This document shows, piece by piece, positions 63,699 through 64,000 of a stretch of DNA of 64,000 nt. The DNA comes from Pseudobythopirellula maris. Lineage in GTDB: Bacteria; Planctomycetota; Planctomycetia; Pirellulales; Lacipirellulaceae. The notes under the pieces are model-generated. The model did not search any database. It was given only the letters and a program-made list of their open reading frames with translations, and was not told the origin of the DNA. A program made the translations under genes and the position numbers. The first letter of the stretch is position 1; each line of letters begins with the position of its first letter. The stretch is taken from contig NZ_SJPQ01000004.1 of the NCBI RefSeq assembly GCF_007859945.1, forward strand, positions 532,427 to 596,426, read 5' to 3'.

Positions 63699-63828
63699 TT
63701 TGTGGTTCGCGAGTGTGCTGACGATTCCGAGCCGGCGCCATGCCCACGCGGTGGATTGGGCATGTAGGACGATGGTGAGTTTCCCAGGAGTCGGATGGCC
63801 ACGGCAATCGTGGCAATGGCGCCCAGCC

Positions 63829-63873
63829 TCGAAGGTTTGATTCTGCTCTTCGCACCGCACTGCGGTACAAGCC
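63829..63873. repeat. 45-bp sequence shared with the accessory island
   Basis: It matches 49128-49172 at about 80 percent by eye, including the core CGCACCGCACTGCGG. It lies about 78 bp before the partial transposase start and may be part of that element's left end. Confidence 0.6.
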
Positions 63874-63950
63874 CAATCCTGTTCGGCGCCATATTTGCGC
63901 GTTGATTTATGGGATTGCGCGGCGGTGGTTTTTCGGTCATCGTGGCCGGC

Positions 63951-64000
63951 ATGGCCTCGAAGAAGCAACGCATCCGCGAGCGGGACGTGCAGGGGGTAAA
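63951..64000 (+). CDS. Partial IS4-type transposase, first 16 codons
   Basis: The frame starts at an ATG at 63951 and runs off the right edge: MASKKQRIRERDVQGVK. From memory this is the N-terminus of a planctomycete IS4-type transposase family, which begins with a short basic stretch of the form KKxRIRxxxVxG. Only 16 codons are visible, so the call is tentative. The upstream 250 bp has no other gene and includes the 45-bp repeat. Confidence 0.5.
   Translation, partial: MASKKQRIRERDVQGV

Noticed and set aside
1..64000. CRISPR array
   Set aside because: No regularly spaced direct repeats were seen. All repeats found are palindromic and dispersed.

Overview
The window looks like chromosomal DNA of a GC-rich planctomycete, most likely of the Pirellulales (Lacipirellulaceae-like). 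The lineage call is inferred from family content: three PEP-CTERM proteins, a BBP7-type outer-membrane protein, a prepilin-like DUF1559 protein, a small acidic planctomycete-type protein, secreted polysaccharide-degrading enzymes and dispersed palindromic repeats. No rRNA, CRISPR array or convincing tRNA was found.

Layout. 1-9.5 kb: the start of an ATPase-like gene (partial), a PEP-CTERM protein, a DASS dicarboxylate transporter with a LarA-like racemase/epimerase, a YmdB-type phosphoesterase with rny, an unassigned 0.9 kb gap, and tilS. 9.7-22 kb: a large AsmA-like protein and a long co-directional run dapF, acyltransferase, xseA, xseB, ispA, dxs, nadK and a DUF6263-like secreted protein. 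This run joins cell-wall precursor, DNA-repair and isoprenoid functions. 22-26 kb: a PEP-CTERM-like gene between the DUF6263-like gene and a decayed copy of that gene's 3' end, then a secreted pectate lyase. 26-32 kb: guaA, surE and several planctomycete secreted or membrane proteins of unknown role. 32-42 kb, mostly minus strand: a histidine kinase and sigma-54 regulator pair, an LptF/G permease, a PP2C phosphatase and an Mla-type lipid transporter (mlaE-mlaF-mlaD); a PEGA lipoprotein lies divergent to the phosphatase. 42-49 kb: a prepilin-like DUF1559 protein with a long unknown C-terminus, a small membrane protein, an alpha/beta hydrolase, and accB-accC of acetyl-CoA carboxylase. 49.1-51.3 kb: a small accessory island with two unrecognised ORFs around a 364-bp MITE-like element. 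51.6-64 kb: another PEP-CTERM protein, a SulP transporter, the BBP7-type protein, hisC and hisD separated by a gluconolactonase-like gene, threonine aldolase, a GH10 xylanase, and the first 16 codons of a probable IS4-type transposase at the window edge.

The most distinctive signal is repeat structure. At least four families of short dispersed palindromes lie between genes. One copy sits in frame inside hisD, and another supplies the C-terminal codons of a membrane-protein gene. A separate ~103-bp repeat lies upstream of two PEP-CTERM genes 31 kb apart, in the same orientation relative to each. The 364-bp element has perfect 16-bp terminal inverted repeats, near-identical 9-bp flanks, a foldable core and a broken ribbon-helix-helix-like reading frame. 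I see no clear defence locus or biosynthetic cluster. The repeats, the small element and the two island ORFs are the best candidates for something undescribed.
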